Shown here one piece after another: positions 1 through 5,988 of a stretch of DNA of 13,520 nucleotides. Origin of the DNA: JACOTV01 sp964445135 (GTDB lineage: Bacteria; Patescibacteriota; Microgenomatia; UBA1406; GWC2-37-13); the NCBI GenBank assembly GCA_964445135.1, contig CAYUJW010000027.1, positions 1-13,520 on the forward strand, written 5' to 3'. The position numbers and the translations under genes are program-made. Each line of letters begins with the position of its first letter. Within the stretch, counting starts at the first letter, position 1. The notes under the pieces were generated by a model. That model worked only from the letters and a program-made list of their open reading frames with translations, made no database searches and was not told where the DNA came from.

Positions 1-16
1 CCCCCTATTCTCACTT

Positions 17-46
17 GTCATTCCCGCCGGGCGAGCGGGAATCCAG
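17..46. repeat. Palindromic dispersed repeat, left arm of composite element
   Basis: The arms ATTCCCGC (20-27) and GCGGGAAT (35-42) form an inverted repeat, flanked by TGTC on the left and CCAG on the right. A related element lies at 13309-13336 and a degenerate one at 12394-12419. The mirrored partner, CTGGATTCCC...GGGAATGAC, lies at 250-279, so 17-279 as a whole has inverted ends. The core resembles the ATTCCC-N-GGGAAT palindromes known as dRS3 in Neisseria, but this is similarity of form only. No transposase is seen. Confidence 0.75.
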
Positions 47-90
47 CTGTTCCGCGATGTGTGTCAAATTGCAGACCACCAAGCCATAGT

Positions 91-172
91 TTGTTTGGCG
101 TATTTTTTTCCGTGACTGCCTGTCATGGGCGTATTGGTCAAGTCAAAAAAGTACTGCCAAACGGGAAATTGC
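91..172 (+). repeat. GTTTGGC element, copy A (70-bp core 93-162)
   Basis: A dispersed repeat with imperfect inverted ends: GTTTGGCGTATTTTTTT at the left and AAAAAAGTACTGCCAAAC at the right. The core from GTTTGGC (93-99) to GCCAAAC (156-162) is exactly 70 bp. Copy B (4029-4098) is the same length in the opposite orientation, and partial copies lie on both sides of the N gap and at the window end. After the core, GGGAAATTGC is also shared. No coding capacity is seen. Confidence 0.85.
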
Positions 173-249
173 ATTATGGTTCGTGACTTGTCATTTTCGT
201 AACCGTCAGACGCAATGTGCCCCCTCGCTTCATGCAAACCTTTATAATT

Positions 250-280
250 CTGGATTCCCTAATCGGGGTCGGGAATGACG
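250..280. repeat. Palindromic dispersed repeat, right arm of composite element
   Basis: CTGGATTCCC (250-259) and GGGAATGACG (271-280) flank a short centre. The sequence is nearly the same as 13369-13398, including the preceding CATGCA...TTCAAAAT-like stretch. It is the reverse complement type of 17-46, so the two form the ends of one composite element. Confidence 0.7.
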
Positions 281-304
281 ATGTGTGTACGATAACCGCA
301 ACCA

Positions 305-360
305 ACAACTTTACAACTTTACAACTTTACAACTTTACAACTTTACAACTTTACAACTTA
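305..360. repeat. Tandem octamer array (ACAACTTT)x7
   Basis: Six perfect copies of ACAACTTT run from 305 to 352, followed by a seventh, ACAACTTA, at 353-360. The array ends 13 bp before the glmS stop codon (374), so in the glmS mRNA it would follow the stop as repeats of AAAGTTGT. An 8-bp unit is prone to slippage, so copy number may differ between strains. It is too short and too regular, with no spacers, to be CRISPR. Confidence 0.95.
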
Positions 361-373
361 ATAATTATCCCCC

Positions 374-2146
374 TCATTTCACCGTCACGGACTTGGCCAA
401 ATTGCGTGGTTTGTCTGGATCTTCAAACCCCTTCTCAATAGCCACGTAATACGCCACAAGTTGCGACACGACAACCTCAAGCATCATAGTTGCCACTCCA
501 ACATCTTCAACTGGAATATATCGATCAAAGACATCACTGTTTTTGGGACTAATGCCAATGATATACCCGCCGCGCGCGCTCACCTCTTGGGCGTTTGAGA
601 TAATTTCCTCATAGGTTTCGTCCAACGGGGCAAGCACCACAACTGGCGTTCCTTTTTCGATCAATGCAATCACCCCGTGCTTTAACTCGCCTCCGGCAAA
701 TCCTTCCGCATGCAAGTATGTTGTCTCTTTCATTTTAAGCGCAAACTCCAAGGCAGCAGGATACGAAAGTCCACGACCTAAAATATATAAGTGTTTGGCT
801 TTGGCCAGATGTTTGGCAAATGGCCGAATATGCGAAGATATATATGATGCGCTCAACATCGTGTCGATTGCAGCGGCGGCCTTCTGAAGTGTCTGTGATG
901 CAACCACCGACTTACCAACAAGTGCATGGGCCACATACATAAGTACCGCAATCATCGCCAGATACGCTTTCGTCGAAATCACCGCGCGCTCTTGACCTGC
1001 TCCCAACAGAAGAGCCGTATCTGCCTGACGATAAATCGTTGACCCGATCACATTGGTAATTGCGGCAATTCGTGCTCCGCGAGCGCGTGCTTGGGCCACG
1101 GGCGACACCACATCAATCGTCTCGCCACTTTGGGATATAGGGACAACGAGTGTGTCTTTGTTCACATAATCTTGCCAATAACGAAACTCGCTCCCGATCG
1201 CAAAATTTACATGGATGTGCGCCACCTGAGAAAACAGATAGGTGCCGGTGAGCGCCGCATAAGATGCAGTGCCACACCCGACAAAAAATACCCCTCGAGC
1301 TGAGCGCACATGCGCAGCAAAATCTTCCACTTTCGCGCCATACGTGTGCGCAATTCGACGCAGTATTTCTGGCTGATCATGAATTTCTTTGATGAGAAAA
1401 TGGGGAAAATCACCTTTTTGGGCAGTTTCGTATGTCCAATCTACATGCTGCCAGACAAGCTTTTTTTCCTCGCCAGTTTGCGTATCAAAAAGCATGGCTT
1501 GCTGCTTATTGACAACAACCATCTCCTCATCTGCTACAAAATAGATCTCTTTGGTGTGTTCAATGATGGCGCTTACATCAGAGGCAATATAATGACCGGA
1601 CTTTGACTGCCCAAGCACAAGCGGCGAACCATTTTTAACCGCCACCATTTCTGAAGTGTCAGATTGTATTGCGACAAACGCGTTCAGTCCCTTGATATCT
1701 GCAAAACAATGTGCGGCTGCAGTTTGCAGGTTTTGCCCCTGCTGCATATAGTGGGTAATAAGATGTGGAAGAACTTCTGTATCAGTCTCTGTGCAAAAGA
1801 CGTGCCCCTCCTTTACGAGACGCTGGCGCAGGCTCTGGTAGTTTTCAATAATGCCATTATGCACAACAGCAATTGACTGATACACGTGTGGATGCGCATT
1901 CTCAAGTGTGACGCCTCCATGCGTGGCCCACCTTGTGTGACCAATGCCGACTGTTGAGCGCCGAGTGGCGATGGTGGCATCACCTATTTTCCCCGTGTAT
2001 TTTTCGACGTGGAGCGACTCTTGCCCCGATTGGGCAATTGCCACGCCCCAACTATCATATCCTCGATACTCCAGCGTCTTCAGGCCATCCAAAACCAGCG
2101 TTGCCACATCAGTTTGTTTTCCTACATAGCCAAATATTCCACACAT
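374..2146 (-). CDS. glmS: Glutamine--fructose-6-phosphate aminotransferase (isomerizing)
   Basis: Makes glucosamine-6-phosphate from fructose-6-phosphate and glutamine, the first step towards UDP-GlcNAc for the cell wall; cytoplasmic. The start is fixed by the family: the protein must begin MCGIFGY, because Cys2 becomes the N-terminal nucleophile. The open frame runs 18 codons further upstream, but that part is not family sequence. Residues 1-215 are the class II glutamine amidotransferase domain (RGYDS at 28-32, HNGIIENY at 96-103, TDTE at 121-124). SIS domain 1 holds ISQSGET (337-343); SIS domain 2 holds LGRGLSYPAALEFALKMKE and ELKHG (487-491). The C-terminus KPRNLAKSVTVK is the typical family end. 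At 590 residues it is a little shorter than E. coli GlmS but complete. A GlmU-like acyltransferase lies just upstream on the same strand, supporting an amino-sugar role. Confidence 0.97.
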   Translation of the reverse strand: MCGIFGYVGKQTDVATLVLDGLKTLEYRGYDSWGVAIAQSGQESLHVEKYTGKIGDATIATRRSTVGIGHTRWATHGGVTLENAHPHVYQSIAVVHNGIIENYQSLRQRLVKEGHVFCTETDTEVLPHLITHYMQQGQNLQTAAAHCFADIKGLNAFVAIQSDTSEMVAVKNGSPLVLGQSKSGHYIASDVSAIIEHTKEIYFVADEEMVVVNKQQAMLFDTQTGEEKKLVWQHVDWTYETAQKGDFPHFLIKEIHDQPEILRRIAHTYGAKVEDFAAHVRSARGVFFVGCGTASYAALTGTYLFSQVAHIHVNFAIGSEFRYWQDYVNKDTLVVPISQSGETIDVVSPVAQARARGARIAAITNVIGSTIYRQADTALLLGAGQERAVISTKAYLAMIAVLMYVAHALVGKSVVASQTLQKAAAAIDTMLSASYISSHIRPFAKHLAKAKHLYILGRGLSYPAALEFALKMKETTYLHAEGFAGGELKHGVIALIEKGTPVVVLAPLDETYEEIISNAQEVSARGGYIIGISPKNSDVFDRYIPVEDVGVATMMLEVVVSQLVAYYVAIEKGFEDPDKPRNLAKSVTVK

Positions 2147-2161
2147 AATAAAGTACTGGTG

Positions 2162-2167
2162 ATTATA
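2162..2167 (-). promoter_or_regulatory. Putative -10 box of glmS
   Basis: Reads TATAAT on the minus strand, 15 bp before the glmS ATG (2146). No convincing -35 lies at the usual distance. If used, the mRNA leader would be about 9 nt, too short for a normal Shine-Dalgarno site, and none is seen. Confidence 0.45.
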
Positions 2168-2209
2168 ACGGACATCATAGAAGCTTGCCTGACAATTCAA
2201 ACGTTGGCC

Positions 2210-2851
2210 TTAGCGTATCACACTTCCTGCTTCGTGTGTTCCGGTCACCGACTGTAAAGGGTAGACCACACAACCCTTCCCCAAAATGGTTCCAGGATTA
2301 AGCACCGCATTCACACCAACATTACAGCCATCCCCGATGACTGCTCCAAACTTCTCCATAGCTGTTGAAATGCGCTGTCCTGAAATGTCAATAGTTACCG
2401 GCTTTTTATCCAAGCGGAAATTGGCACAAATTGCGCCACCTGACACGTTTGCCCTGGCCCCAACGATGCTGTCACCGATATAGTTTAAGTGAGCAATTGA
2501 CGCATCATCAAGAATAACTGAATGTTTCAGTTCAACAGCATGCCCCACGTGCACCCCGGCCCCCAGCACACACCCTCCACGTATATATGCTCCATGCCCA
2601 ATCGTGCATCCGTCGCCAATTATGGCGGGCCCTTCAATCACCGCGCTTGCAGCAATGACCGTCCCCGCACCAACATACACGTCAGGCAAATCCAAATAGT
2701 TGGCCTGAATGTGACCCTGTTCAAACTGTGACGCGATATACTCATCAAGGTGTACGATTGCTTCCCACACCTGGCGGTCCTTGGTAAACAGTTCTTTGAA
2801 GCTACTATTTGAAAGATCAAAATACGTGTCTGAGCTGAGTGTTGGAGTCAT
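2210..2851 (-). CDS. Left-handed beta-helix acyltransferase, GlmU C-terminal type
   Basis: A 213-residue protein made mainly of hexapeptide (left-handed beta-helix) repeats from about residue 52 to the end, with a short helical N-terminal part. The segment HLNYIGDSIVG (121-131) matches the GlmU acetyltransferase segment that carries the catalytic His (His363 in E. coli), here His121. The end, VIGDGCNVGVNAVLNPGTIL, is typical of GlmU-like and archaeal sugar-nucleotide acyltransferases. The uridylyltransferase domain of bifunctional GlmU is absent, so this would acetylate an amino-sugar phosphate only, or act on another sugar. The start MTPTLSS was chosen because the frame upstream overlaps the previous gene and has no family sequence. 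It lies 63 bp upstream of glmS on the same strand, so a shared amino-sugar pathway is likely. The exact substrate is inferred. Confidence 0.85.
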   Translation of the reverse strand: MTPTLSSDTYFDLSNSSFKELFTKDRQVWEAIVHLDEYIASQFEQGHIQANYLDLPDVYVGAGTVIAASAVIEGPAIIGDGCTIGHGAYIRGGCVLGAGVHVGHAVELKHSVILDDASIAHLNYIGDSIVGARANVSGGAICANFRLDKKPVTIDISGQRISTAMEKFGAVIGDGCNVGVNAVLNPGTILGKGCVVYPLQSVTGTHEAGSVIR

Positions 2852-2870
2852 AGATTGAGGGGGAAATAAA

Positions 2871-3323
2871 TTATTTAAACGGCGCATTAAATTCAGATAT
2901 ATGCAGCTGACCACTTGTGCCATCGAGTATACGCACCCACTGAGGAACCACTTTAAACAGCACGAAGTCCGAAGCACCGCGTACAAAAAACTTGCTTGGA
3001 TTTTTATGGTCAAACAGCGAATATACAAATTCTTCTTGTTCGGGCGCGATAAACTCTACGACCCCCTCAAGTTGCACCGTCACCAATGGATCCTCGACTG
3101 CTTGCATGACGGTTACGGCAACGTGGGGATTTGCTTTCAGATTTTCATACTTACGAAAACTTTTTTTTGTTCCCCAATACAATACCAAGTCAATATCCTC
3201 AACCACATACAGCATCATCGCAGCTTCAGGATTCCCCGATGGCGAAACGGTTGAAAGCACTGCCTTGCGATTGTTAGCAAGAAACTGACGAATGTCGTGG
3301 ATGGTTGGAGGGTTTGAGCTCAT
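2871..3323 (-). CDS. Pyridoxamine 5'-phosphate oxidase-like FMN-binding split-barrel protein
   Basis: A 150-residue protein of the split-barrel flavin-binding group. The N-terminal pattern, helix IRQFLANNRKAVLSTV followed by SGNPEAAMMLYV and then LYWGTKKSFRKYENLKANP, is the usual one for PNPOx-like and general-stress-protein-26-like proteins. KSFRKYENLKANPHVAV contains the basic/polar residues that normally contact FMN phosphate. True PNPOx enzymes are longer and make PLP; this short form more likely has an unknown redox or cofactor-binding role. The start MSSNPP is chosen because the upstream frame lies inside the Nudix gene. It starts 22 bp after the Nudix stop and ends 19 bp before the acyltransferase start, so an operon is plausible. 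An AT-rich TAATAT lies about 20 bp before the start. Confidence 0.85.
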   Translation of the reverse strand: MSSNPPTIHDIRQFLANNRKAVLSTVSPSGNPEAAMMLYVVEDIDLVLYWGTKKSFRKYENLKANPHVAVTVMQAVEDPLVTVQLEGVVEFIAPEQEEFVYSLFDHKNPSKFFVRGASDFVLFKVVPQWVRILDGTSGQLHISEFNAPFK

Positions 3324-3345
3324 AATGTGTGTAAAAAAAATAATA

Positions 3346-3912
3346 TTACTTTGGATTTTTACCAAATAACATAGATTTAAATTCAACAAGAGCATGAGGC
3401 GGGCCAAGGCGCATACGCATGATGTCCTGCGCCAATTCGCCCCCCGCATACCCCTCAGACGTAACAAGCGTGATAAAGTCTTCAAATGAAGCAGATTCAA
3501 CGGATATTTTTTCGCCTGAATCTAACGTTTGGGGTGCATTTTTTACACAATTTTTTGCAATATACACATGAATGCGCCAATCCATCTTATGATACGGCTC
3601 ATACACACGGTAGAGCTCCCAATCGTCAGACTCCATCCCCGACTCTTCCTTCAGCTCGCGCTTGGCGGCGACAAGCGGCTCCTCACCCTCTTCGACCCGA
3701 CCACCAAATAAGCCAATAAACTCATCTTTTGTTGGTTGTGATTGGCGGGCATAGTAAATCTGCTCCCCGGAGGTGGCAATGACTTCAACAGTATCGGGGC
3801 GCCCCAACATCTCAAATGTGGCCCATGACCCATCATACATAACCTGCTCCCACTGGTAGACATCAAAGATCTGACCGGTAAATACTTTCTTGGCATTTTG
3901 CGGAACTTTCAT
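3346..3912 (-). CDS. Nudix hydrolase, ADP-ribose pyrophosphatase-like
   Basis: A 188-residue Nudix protein. The Nudix box is complete at residues 71-93: Gly71, Glu77, Arg85-Glu86-Leu87, Glu89-Glu90 and Gly92 stand at the right spacing for the GX5EX7REUXEEXGU consensus, so metal binding and hydrolysis should be intact. The N-terminal part (VFTGQIFDVYQWEQ, then DTVEVIA) is like ADP-ribose/NDP-sugar pyrophosphatases. The substrate is inferred, not proven. The start MKVPQNAKKVF is supported by a minus-strand TATAGT at 3923-3928; the 27 extra upstream codons would overlap that box. It is the first gene of a likely three- or four-gene unit with the split-barrel protein, acyltransferase and glmS. 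Confidence 0.92.
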   Translation of the reverse strand: MKVPQNAKKVFTGQIFDVYQWEQVMYDGSWATFEMLGRPDTVEVIATSGEQIYYARQSQPTKDEFIGLFGGRVEEGEEPLVAAKRELKEESGMESDDWELYRVYEPYHKMDWRIHVYIAKNCVKNAPQTLDSGEKISVESASFEDFITLVTSEGYAGGELAQDIMRMRLGPPHALVEFKSMLFGKNPK

Positions 3913-3922
3913 ATTCCCTACT

Positions 3923-3928
3923 ACTATA
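3923..3928 (-). promoter_or_regulatory. Putative -10 box of the Nudix gene
   Basis: TATAGT on the minus strand, 10 bp before the ATG at 3912. The expected transcription start is about 3916, giving a leader of roughly 4 nt. The -35 region is weak. It helps reject the longer upstream start. Confidence 0.4.
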
Positions 3929-4028
3929 CAACGTTTACGCCTAAAAAGGGAAAGGCTGAGGAGGAAGAGACGCTGGATTTGCGCAATTTGCACGGGGTGT
4001 CGAGCTACTTACAATATCGCAATTCCCC

Positions 4029-4098
4029 GTTTGGCAGTACTTTTTCCAACTTGACTCATACGCCCATGACAGGCAGTCACGGAAAAAATACGCCAAAC
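4029..4098 (-). repeat. GTTTGGC element, copy B (70-bp core)
   Basis: A full copy in the opposite orientation to copy A, from GTTTGGC (4029-4035) to GCCAAAC (4092-4098). Only a few positions differ from copy A. The shared sequence extends past the core: the reverse complement of GCAATTCCCC matches copy A's GGGAAATTGC, and the stretch 4099-4118 (AAAAAGAGGAAGGTGGCGGT) matches, as reverse complement, the sequence before the left half-copy near 12460-12476. It fills most of the gap 3913-4242 between the Nudix and NlpC-like genes. Confidence 0.85.
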
Positions 4099-4168
4099 AA
4101 AAAGAGGAAGGTGGCGGTTACGCGTTGCGATGATTTCGTGACAATAATGATATGTATCAACCATCAAC

Positions 4169-4196
4169 CCCGCCTTCGCACTTGGGCTCCGGCGGG
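4169..4196. repeat. GC-rich hairpin inserted in an AACC-type repeat tract
   Basis: CCCGCC (4169-4174) pairs with GGCGGG (4191-4196) around a centre of 16 bp. On both sides lies the same motif, ATCAACC (4155-4168 and 4201-4208), as if the hairpin had been inserted into a pre-existing repeat tract. It has no T-run on either side, so a terminator role is weak. Confidence 0.6.
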
Positions 4197-4200
4197 CAGG

Positions 4201-4248
4201 CATCAACCATCAAACCTTCTAACCTGTTAACCTTCCAACCCGTCAACC
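4201..4248. repeat. Degenerate octamer array ending in AACC, overlapping a stop codon
   Basis: Six octamers in phase, each ending AACC: CATCAACC, ATCAAACC, TTCTAACC, TGTTAACC, TTCCAACC and CGTCAACC. In the minus-strand mRNA these read GGTTNNNN. The last unit (4241-4248) contains the TGA stop of the NlpC-like gene (4243-4245). The period of 8 and the position just after a stop codon match the array at 305-360. Confidence 0.75.
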
Positions 4249-4770
4249 GCTCATGCTCCATGGCGCATCAACAACACGTGCATATATGAAAGCCAAGGTT
4301 TGTGAGTGATTTGTTGGATCATACGGAGCATATATCACATGATCGTATTCCACCGCGCACCCATTTGAACCGGGCGAATGAATAAACTCATCTTTTTCTG
4401 GGTCGGTCATGATGACCACATGCTTTGGATGCATTTCCCCAAATCGGTTTTCCAACACAAACCCCAGGTCGCCCGGGCGCACATGTTGTCGCTCAACCGG
4501 ACGAGACCAATCGCGCTGCTGCTCAAGGTGGCGCGGCACCATGAGCCCACCCTCCTCATCACGATACCCGACTCCTGAGCGCTTCAATACTTCATGCACA
4601 AAGCCGCTACAGCTCAATCCACGCGTGGCGCATGCCCCATCACCACCTCGCTTTTTATTATAGCTTGGCGCACCAAGTAGCGCTGTTGCATGGGTCAAGA
4701 TCGTCTCACGCATGCGCGATTCTTTAGGGGGGATTGTAATGGTTTCACGAAAGTGACGTAAGCGTTCCAT
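4243..4770 (-). CDS. NlpC/P60-like cysteine peptidase
   Basis: A 175-residue protein with the marks of the NlpC/P60 (papain-like) fold: LSCSGFV with the likely nucleophile Cys54, then RPGDLGFV (98-105), then KHVVIM with His117, and FIHSPG with His131. Family members cut peptidoglycan stem peptides or related amide bonds. No signal peptide is visible: the N-terminus (MERLRHFRET) is charged, so it either acts inside the cell, for example in cell-wall recycling, or leaves by another route. It follows the tRNA-binding protein gene by 21 bp on the same strand and is probably co-transcribed. The last codons lie in the octamer array described separately. Activity is inferred from motifs; the substrate is unknown. 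Confidence 0.82.
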   Translation of the reverse strand: MERLRHFRETITIPPKESRMRETILTHATALLGAPSYNKKRGGDGACATRGLSCSGFVHEVLKRSGVGYRDEEGGLMVPRHLEQQRDWSRPVERQHVRPGDLGFVLENRFGEMHPKHVVIMTDPEKDEFIHSPGSNGCAVEYDHVIYAPYDPTNHSQTLAFIYARVVDAPWSMSG

Positions 4771-4791
4771 AGATTAAAAAATGAAGTGAAA

Positions 4792-5124
4792 TTAGAAGAT
4801 CTGACTACCGGGAGGCAGTGGTTTTTCAGGATGCAGGAGCACGGGCGCGTCGTCTTCACCTGATGCGGCAAGCATCATGCCTTGACTTTCAAACCCGCGC
4901 ATCTTTCGCGGCTCAAGATTCACAAGCACGGGAACTTGCTTACCAACTAAGGTCGCTGGGTCCTCAACATGCTGCGCAATTCCCGCCAAGATCTGGCGAG
5001 TTTCGCTTCCCATATCAACCTCAAGTCGAAGAAGTTTATCAGCCTGCTCAACGCGCTCGGCCACCAATATGGTCCCTACTCGAATTTCAAGCTTGGCAAA
5101 ATCATCATATGAAATCGTATCCAT
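4792..5124 (-). CDS. tRNA-binding OB-fold protein (MetRS C-terminal/CsaA-like)
   Basis: A 110-residue protein consisting only of the EMAP-II/Trbp111-type OB fold: FAKLEIRVGTI near the N-terminus, then DKLLRLEVDMG, then VPVLVNLEPRKMRGFESQGM, a hallmark of this family. It resembles the C-terminal tRNA-binding domain of methionyl-tRNA synthetase, free-standing Trbp111 and CsaA. Here it is a stand-alone gene with no MetRS catalytic domain beside it. Such proteins bind tRNA elbows as dimers or help aminoacylation in trans; which applies here cannot be told. An ATG three codons upstream (5131-5133) lies inside the -10 box, so the second ATG (5122-5124) is taken as start. It is probably a leaderless transcript. 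Confidence 0.88.
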   Translation of the reverse strand: MDTISYDDFAKLEIRVGTILVAERVEQADKLLRLEVDMGSETRQILAGIAQHVEDPATLVGKQVPVLVNLEPRKMRGFESQGMMLAASGEDDAPVLLHPEKPLPPGSQIF

Positions 5125-5131
5125 AAATGTC

Positions 5132-5140
5132 ATTATAGCA
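5132..5140 (-). promoter_or_regulatory. Extended -10 promoter (TGCTATAAT) of the OB-fold gene
   Basis: On the minus strand the sequence reads TGC-TATAAT, an extended -10 (hexamer 5132-5137). The predicted start of transcription, about 5125, is next to the ATG at 5124, implying a leaderless or almost leaderless mRNA. The ATG at 5133 overlaps the hexamer and cannot be in the transcript. Confidence 0.6.
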
Positions 5141-5216
5141 TATATTGACAGGGTAATTCCCCTTATGCGTGCATGCTGAGCATGAGCTCTGAGACACCAT
5201 TACAGAACAACTCACA

Positions 5217-5245
5217 TTGACACATACATATACGATATGTATTAT
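5217..5245 (+). promoter_or_regulatory. Consensus promoter with inverted-repeat operator upstream of the RHH-fusion gene
   Basis: TTGACA (5217-5222), a 17-bp spacer, and TATTAT (5240-5245) make a near-consensus sigma-70 type promoter. Inside the spacer lies a perfect 8-3-8 inverted repeat, ATACATAT-ACG-ATATGTAT (5224-5242), running into the -10. A protein bound here would block RNA polymerase, so it is a good operator candidate for autoregulation by the downstream RHH protein. Transcription should start about 5252. Confidence 0.7.
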
Positions 5246-5251
5246 CAGCGT

Positions 5252-5836
5252 ATGCACGATATGAAAGTGTATTTTACTGCGCCTGAAGACGGTAAACGTC
5301 TATTCAGTGGGTATTACAAACGCATCTATCGCATACTTCAAGAGTTTGGCGGACAACATGTTGATGACAGTGTCATCGCACCATTTGATATCAACCTCGC
5401 ACACCAACTTGAAATTGGTGACGCAGACACCTACGCACAGATCTACCATCGACATCTCAAGTGCCTCAAAGAGGCGGACGTTGCAGTATTTGAGTGTTCA
5501 TTCACGAGCACTGCGCTTGGGGTACTTATTGAAAAGGCGCTCGAGTTGGGAAAGCCAACGATCGGCCTCTACTATGACAATAATCCTCCTCACTTTATCA
5601 TGGCTATTCACAATCCAAAGTTTATCGTCAAATCATACGATGATGACAATTTATCAGATACAATTTCGCTCTCCCTTCAATCAATCAAGCACAATATGGA
5701 TCGTCGCTTTAACTTCTTTATATCTCCCGACCTGTTGGAATATGTAAAGACTCAGTCCGTCTCTCGAAACATCACCAAATCAGCATTCATCCGGGAACTC
5801 ATTCTTCATCACAGAAGCGGACGCTACCAAGAATAA
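5252..5836 (+). CDS. Nucleoside 2-deoxyribosyltransferase-like protein with C-terminal ribbon-helix-helix domain
   Basis: About 194 residues in two parts. The N-terminal part (to about residue 140) looks like the nucleoside deoxyribosyltransferase/DNPH1 (Rcl) Rossmann-like fold: it opens MKVYFTAPEDG, and EADVAVFECS (74-83) followed by TALGVLIEKALELGKPTIG resembles the conserved core in which acidic residues act on the N-glycosidic bond. Candidate residues are Glu81 and Glu94. The C-terminal part (about 152-187) fits a CopG/MetJ-type RHH: strand RFNFFIS, helix PDLLEYVKTQSVSRN, helix TKSAFIRELILHH. So it is probably a DNA-binding regulator with a nucleotide-sensing or nucleotide-cleaving domain. 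An ATG at 5237 lies within the promoter and is rejected; 5252 would be leaderless and 5261 (MKVYF) is the other possible start. It precedes the TasA/SipW genes on the same strand. Confidence 0.75.
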   Translation: MHDMKVYFTAPEDGKRLFSGYYKRIYRILQEFGGQHVDDSVIAPFDINLAHQLEIGDADTYAQIYHRHLKCLKEADVAVFECSFTSTALGVLIEKALELGKPTIGLYYDNNPPHFIMAIHNPKFIVKSYDDDNLSDTISLSLQSIKHNMDRRFNFFISPDLLEYVKTQSVSRNITKSAFIRELILHHRSGRYQE

Positions 5837-5857
5837 CTCAGACCACCCTCTTAAATT

Positions 5858-5865
5858 ATATGTAT
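5858..5865. promoter_or_regulatory. Operator-like octamer ATATGTAT
   Basis: Identical to the right half of the inverted repeat at 5224-5242. It lies 22 bp after the stop of the RHH-fusion gene, in the 243-bp gap before tasA1. A one-mismatch copy, GTATGTAT, follows at 5891-5898. The rest of 5866-5985 shows no gene; a weak hairpin (GGCGCT/AGAGCC) is near 5948-5963. Confidence 0.4.
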
Positions 5866-5988
5866 ATGAACACATACTGTAATTGAGCGTGTATGTATGT
5901 TTTTGTTCAGCTAATGTGTACGATCACAGCGGCCGCTTGTATTATTTGGCGCTTTGTAGAGCCATATAATAATATTTAAGCTTTCGTA

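Noticed and set aside
305..360. CRISPR array
   Set aside because: The unit is 8 bp with no spacers, and no cas gene is in the window.
217..441. Rightward 74-codon frame over the octamer array
   Set aside because: Its repeated residues come from the octamer array, it overlaps the end of glmS on the other strand and has no start signal.
2147..2200. 18-codon N-terminal extension of GlmS
   Set aside because: GlmS needs the Cys directly after the initiator Met; the extension also overlaps the probable -10 box at 2162-2167.
2852..3028. 59-codon N-terminal extension of the acyltransferase
   Set aside because: It lies within the split-barrel gene and shows no hexapeptide repeats.
374..4245. TGA recoding as in Gracilibacteria
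   Set aside because: Three well-recognised genes end at their expected C-termini with TGA, so it works as stop.
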